A stretch of DNA of 64,000 nt from Rebecca billardiae RCC1528 (Eukaryota; Haptophyta): NCBI GenBank assembly GCA_965240325.2, contig OZ251223.1, positions 992,001-1,056,000 of the forward strand, in the 5' to 3' direction. Below are positions 59,272 to 64,000 of the stretch, in pieces (positions within the stretch are counted from its first letter, which is position 1; each line of letters opens with the position of its first letter). The notes under the pieces were generated by a model. It did no database searches. It was not told where the DNA came from and saw only the letters and a program-made list of their open reading frames with translations. A program made the position numbers and the translations under genes.

Positions 59272-62200
59272 ATGCTCAACGTGCCGACCCGCCTGCGCCA
59301 TGCCGCGGGTGTCGCGCTCGTGATGTTTCTGTTGGTCTCGGGCGCTGCTGGCAGCAGCACTTTCGAAACCAGCACCGAGTACACGGACTGCATCGCCGAC
59401 CCGGCGTCGTGCACCAGCATCGATGTGCGTGTCACGGCGCGAGGCCCCCGCGCCCACAGCGACGGCGTGGCCAACCTTGGCTCATGGCGCGCTCCGGCGA
59501 GCGGCCATGCAGCACAGGCATGCAACGACGGTCACCATGCGCTGCTGCGATGCGCGATGACGCGCTAGCACGGTCGCCCTCCTCCTGTCGCACGCAGCCT
59601 GTTGTCGCGGTGTCTGCCGCGCCTGTCTGACGTGCGACGCGCGGCGCGCGGCGGCGCGGCGCGTGTGCCGTGTGCGCAGGTGAGTTTGGCTGGCTACTCG
59701 GGCACGATCCCTTCCGCCATCGGCACGCTCTTCGCCCTCACTGCACTGTACGCGCATGGCGCAGCGCGCGTGCCTACGAGCCACGCGCCGCGTGCCCGTG
59801 TGCACAGTCGTGTGGTTGCCATGAGCCGGACGCCAGGCAGGCAGCTCAGAGGAGAGGAGCTTCAGGGACATGCGCTAACGCGGCTCGCCCGTCCTTGCTT
59901 GGGGCTGCCTGCGCACTGCGCTCCGAATGCCGCTCGCTGCGCAGGAATATGGTCGACAACTCCTTCACTGGCACCCTTCCGACGGAGATCGGCCTCTTGA
60001 CGGCCATAGTCGGAATGTACGCACGGCAGGGGCCGGGAGCGGTGGCGCGACATGCTCGCCAGCCACGCGGGCGCACACCTTGCTGTGCACGCCCTGCCGA
60101 GTCTGACCACCCGCTCGCGTCGGCAATGCGCTCAAACGCCCCACGCTGCGCAGGGATATGGGCCTCAACTCCTTCAATGGCACCCTGCCGACTGAGATTG
60201 GCCTCGTGACGGCCCTGACCGAAATGTAGGCACTGCACTACTGCAGGGGCCACGGGGGGTGGCGCGACATGCTCGCCAACCATGCTGGCACACACCTTGC
60301 TGCGCACGCCCTGCCGAGTCTGACCGCCCGCTCGCGTCGGCAATGCGCTCAAACGCCACTCGCTGCGCAGGCGGCAGTATTCCAACTCCTTCTCGGGCAC
60401 CCTTCCGACGGAGATCGGCCTCTTGACGGCGATAGTCCGAATGTACGCGCGGCCGGGGCCAGGAGCGGTGGCGCGACATGCTCGCCAGCCACGCGGGCGC
60501 ACAACTCGACGCACACCCCACCAAGTCTGACCGTCTGCTCGCGCTCGAACGCCACTTGCTGCACAGATCGGTGCGTAACAACTTCTTTTTGGGCACCTTG
60601 CCGACGGAGATTGGCCTCGTGACGGCCCTGACCGAAATGTAGGCACTGCAGGGACCATGGGCGGTGGCGCGACATGCTCGCCAGACACGCGGGCGCACAG
60701 CGTTGCTGCACACGCCCTGCCAAGCCTGACCGCCCGCTCACGTGCCACCCGCTCGAACGCCACTCGCTGCGCAGCTACGTGAATTCCAACTCCTTCTCGG
60801 GCGCCCTGCCGACGGAGATCGGCCTCGTGACGGCTTTAATCCGAATGTATGCGCTGCCGGGGCCAGGAGCAGTGGCACGACATGCTCGCCAGCCACGCTG
60901 GCGCACAGCGCTGCTGCGCACGCCCTGCCGAGCCTGACCGTCCGCTCGCACTCGAACGCCACACGCTGCGCAGGACTATGGATCTCAACTCCTTTACTGG
61001 CACCCTGCCGACGGAGATCGGCCTCATGACGGCCCTGATCGATTTGTACGCGCGGCTGGGGCCAGGGGCGGTGGCACGACATGCGCGCCAACCATGCTGG
61101 CACACACCTTGCTGCACACGCTCTGTCGAGTCTGACCGCCCGCTCGCGTCGTCAATGCGCGCTCGAACGCCGCTCCCTGCGCAGCTACCTGCAGTTCAAC
61201 TCCTTTTCTGGCACCCTGCCGACGGAGATCGGCCTCGTGACGGCCCTGATCGATTTGTACGCGCGGCTGGGGCCAGGGGCGGTGGCACGACATGCGCGCC
61301 AACCATGCTGGCACACACCTTGCTGCACACGCTCTGTCGAGTCTGACCGCCCGCTCGCGTCGTCAATGCGCGCTCGAACGCCGCTCCCTGCGCAGCTACC
61401 TGCAGTTCAACTCCTTTTCTGGCACCCTGCCGACGGAGATCGGCCTCGTGACGGCCCTGACCGAAATGTAGGCACCGCAGGGACCAGGGGCGGTGGCGCG
61501 ACATGCTCGCCAGACACGCGGGCGCACAGCGTTGCTGCGCACGCCCTGCCGAGTCTGACTGACCGCCCACTCACGCCGGCAATGCGCTTGAACGCCGCCA
61601 CTCGCTGCGCAGCATAGTGAACGACAACTCCTTCTCGGGCACCCTTCCGACGGAGATAGGCCTCTTGACGGCCCTGACCGATATGTACGCGCGGCCAGGG
61701 CCAGGGGCGGTTGCGCTCGCGCGACGGGTCGGTCCCGGCGTGCCCCAGGTGATCCGACGCCGCGCCGCGCGTGCTGCTCCTGCCGCTGATACCACCACGT
61801 GTACGGCGGTGCCCCCCCCCCCCGCCGCCGTGGATTGGTACCATCGATACTTGCAGGCGTGTCCTGAACACGCAGTTGTGGCAGCCCGGCGGCACGCACG
61901 GTTACCCTTCTGTGACGCCGTCGACACTCCCAGACGCACCACCGCCGGCCCCGCCCCCCTCGCCGCCGCCAAACCCACCGCCCTCGCCGCCGCCGCCCTC
62001 GCCACCGCCCTCTCCGCCACCGCCGAGCTCACCGCCCAACCTGCCACCGAGCCCGCCGCCGCGCCCGCCGCCCAGCCCGCCGCCGTCACCACCGCCGAGC
62101 CCACCACCGCCGCCGAGCCCACCACCGTCGCCACCACCGAGCCCGCCGCCGCGTCCGCCGCCCAGCCCGCCTCCATCACCCCCGCCGAGCCCACCACCGC

Positions 62201-64000
62201 CGCCAAGTCCACCACCGTCACCACCACCGAGCCCGCCACCGAGCCCGCCGCCGTCACCCCCGCCGAGCCCACCACCGCCGCTGCCACTGCCACCGTCACC
62301 ACCGCCGAGCCCGCCGCCGTCACCACCGCCGAGCCCGCCTCTGGTCGCGCAGTCTCTCTTGGAGCTGGACGGCGGCGGCTGGCAGCTCGTGCGCCGCATC
62401 GCGCCGAGCGCGGGCACGTGGCATCCTGCGACGGACAGCCTCGCGGGCACCGACGTGTACGGCACGCCCGGTGGCGCAACGGCCAACGTGACCTTCTCGA
62501 TCGCCTTCCCTCCGTCCAACGAGTTCCTCTTCGCGACTGGCGACGGCACCAAGTGGGTCATCTGCACGCGCAACGCGGCGATCGGCGACAACTACGAGAA
62601 CGAGCTGAGGCCCGTCCTGCTCGCGTCGAGCGGCGTCACACAGGCCCGGTGGTACAACCGTGCGGGCAATCTGGAGGACCCGTGGATCTCGACGACCGAT
62701 CTTGCAGATGCTGCGCCCGCCGCGGGCATACTGTACGGCGAGAACGCCTTCACGCAGTATATGCTCGCGCTGACGCAGAACAACGGCGCCAACGTGTACG
62801 TGCGCTTCCGCCCGGCCGAGGTGCTCGATGGCGGCGGCTGGCAGCTCGTGCGCCGCGTCGCGCCGAGCGCGGGAACGTGGCATCCTGCGACGGACAGCCT
62901 CGCGGGCACCGACGTGTACGGCACGCCCGGTGGCGCAACGGCCAACGTGACCTTCTCGATCGCCTTCCCTCCGTCCAACGAGTTCCTCTTCGCGACGGGC
63001 GACGGCACCAAGTGGGTCATCTGCACGCGCAACGCGGCGATCGGCGACAACTACGAGAACGAGCTGAGGCCCGTCCTGCTCGCGTCGAGCGGCGTCACAC
63101 AGGCCCGGTGGTACAACCGTGCGGGCTATCCGGAGGACCCGTGGATCTCGACCGTGGATCACTTGGTGGTTTCATCCCCTACCAGTGTGCTGCAGCGCAT
63201 GCTATATGGCGAGAATTCCGTCAGCGTTTATCACATGACATCGCTGAATGGGGCGAACGGCGCCAACGTGTACGTGCGCTTCCGAGCATCCCCGTCACCA
63301 CCGCCCTCGCCGCCGCCCAGCCCGCCACCGCCGCCCTCACCACCGCCATCTCCACCACCCTCGCCGCCGCCATCACCGCCACCCTCGCCGCCACCGAGCC
63401 CGCCACCGCCCTCACCACCGCCATCGTCGCCGCCAAGTCCACCACCATCGCCGCCACCGAGTCCACCGCCGTCACCTCCGCCGTCACCACCACCGAGCCC
63501 ACCACCGTCGCCACCTCCGCCACCGTCACCACCGCCGCGCCCACCTCCGAGCCCACCACCGCCACCGAGCCCACCACCGTCGCCGCCTCCGCCACCGTCA
63601 CCACCGCCGAGCCCACCTCCGAGCCCACCACCGCCGCCGAGCCCACCACCGTCGCCGCCTCCGCCACCGTCACCACCGCCGAGCCAGCCGCCCAGCCCGC
63701 CGCCGAGCCCACCACCGCCACCAAGCCCACCACTGTCGCCACCACCGAGCTCGCCGCCGAGCCCGCCGCCCAGCCCGCCACCGTCACCACCACCGAGTCC
63801 ACCACCGCCGCCAAGTCCACCACCGTCACCACCACCGAGCCCGCCGCCGAGCCCGCCGCCACCGCCGTGCCAGGCTGTTTCCGGCTCGGTGGTGTACGCT
63901 GGCTCGTGCTACGTGTATGTCAGCGGCACCGCTACGTGGCAGGGCGCCCGCAACGCGTGCATGTCCCTGATGCAAGATGGGGACCTGGTCAAGGTGGAGG
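59272..64000 (+). CDS. Secreted LRR / proline-rich / DGGGW-domain / C-type lectin protein (3' end outside window)
   Basis: Exon 1 (59272-59424) encodes a signal peptide (MLNVPTRLRHAAGVALVMFL) and the cap EYTDCIADPASCTSID. Exon 2 is 59680-59747. Eight 72-base exons (starts 59945, 60154, 60371, 60567, 60775, 60974, 61185, 61396) and a ninth (61613-61684) each hold one LRR of the type NSFSGTLPTEIGLVTAL, all in phase 2, so ten LRR exons in all. Exon 12 starts at 61857 and stays open to the window end. It has a SPPP-type spacer (to ~62340), two copies of a ~156-residue domain opening LDGGGWQLVRR (62371-62820, 62827-63285), a second long proline spacer and the start of a C-type lectin domain (CQAVSGSVVYAGSCYVY with ARNACMSLMQDGD). 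This is a cell-surface or wall adhesion/recognition protein by architecture. Confidence 0.82.
59945..61684 (+). repeat. Tandem LRR exon-intron units of the LRR-lectin gene
   Basis: Nine 72-base exons with related introns, separated by 119-145 bases of intron. Units starting 61185 and 61396 are duplicates with a period of 211 bases covering exon and intron, almost without differences. The introns share GGCGCGACATGCTCGCC and CCGAGTCTGACC-type blocks. Confidence 0.85.
61930..62340 (+). repeat. First proline-rich (SPPP) coding repeat
   Basis: Runs of AGCCCACCACCG and TCACCACCG-type codons encode about 135 residues of Ser-Pro-Pro-Pro, like hydroxyproline-rich wall glycoproteins of algae. Confidence 0.85.
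62353..63290 (+). repeat. Internal duplication of the DGGGW domain (two ~156-residue copies)
   Basis: The segments 62365-62820 and 62827-63285 are alike base for base over long stretches, for example GGCAACCGACGTGTACGG-type and TTCCTCTTCGCGAC blocks. They diverge mainly towards the end of the second copy. Confidence 0.8.
63286..63867 (+). repeat. Second proline-rich (SPPP) coding repeat
   Basis: About 194 residues of the same Ser-Pro-Pro-Pro composition, separating the second DGGGW domain from the lectin domain. Confidence 0.85.

Noticed and set aside
61571-63862. Gly/Val/Ala-rich minus-strand frames and a His/Arg-rich plus frame
   Set aside because: These are the complements and frame shifts of the SPPP coding repeats.
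1-64000. tRNA, rRNA or snRNA genes
   Set aside because: I looked for cloverleaf-type arms, conserved rRNA strings and U-snRNA motifs and saw none convincing by eye.

Overview
This window is nuclear DNA of a eukaryotic alga. It is GC-rich, its genes are split by spliceosomal introns, and several proteins start with signal peptides followed by transit-like stretches, as expected when a plastid lies behind the endomembrane system. The mix of genes fits a haptophyte best: a metacaspase, a flagellar-type Tctex light chain, a cyanobacterial-type release factor RF1, leucine-rich-repeat proteins of the 'NSLSGTIPTE' kind, and a protein joining proline-rich spacers, 'DGGGW' domains and a C-type lectin. 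A pelagophyte or a relative is possible. This is inference from protein character, with no marker gene in the window.

Layout. 1-4.3 kb: tail of an unknown gene, a CS/NudC-like protein, a WW-CUE metacaspase and a Tctex1 light chain. 5.1-11.3 kb: plastid RF1, an alpha/beta hydrolase, a prolyl-4-hydroxylase-type oxygenase and an F-box/RCC1 protein. 12.8-15.8 kb: a secreted LRR protein with one repeat per exon. 17.6-23 kb: a GST-HIT fusion and a ubiquitin E4 ligase (UFD2 type). 23-28.5 kb: a 2.0-2.4 kb tandem duplication with a 22-base-type minisatellite. 28.6-45.4 kb: SDR, methyltransferase, a disordered/coiled-coil protein, GH3 beta-glucosidase, ArfGAP, TRM10, CxxCxxCC protein, GST with an acidic tail, and a membrane receptor with an intracellular Toll/interleukin-1 receptor (TIR) domain. 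45.4-48.6 kb: repeats, an AT-richer island and microsatellites. 48.6-50.5 kb: a DUF1640/CCDC90-like protein and a CRAL-TRIO protein. 50.9-58.9 kb: two copies of a degenerate repeat. One copy is split by a 3.0 kb element with ~0.86 kb inverted terminal repeats, and the other preserves the empty site. 59.3-64 kb: a large LRR / proline-rich / DGGGW / C-type lectin gene running off the end.

Two features run through the whole window. First, single-copy genes alternate strands almost perfectly. I count nine head-to-head pairs whose start codons are only 37-273 bases apart, so most genes probably share bidirectional promoters. Second, the roughly 35 introns I could place mostly open with GTGCGCG or GTACGCG, not GTAAGT, and close with (C)GCAG. 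All splice structures were inferred by eye from phase and family similarity. Exons confirmed by a recognisable motif across the junction (RF1, Tctex, TIR, GST, LRR, ArfGAP, GST-HIT, E4) are the most reliable.
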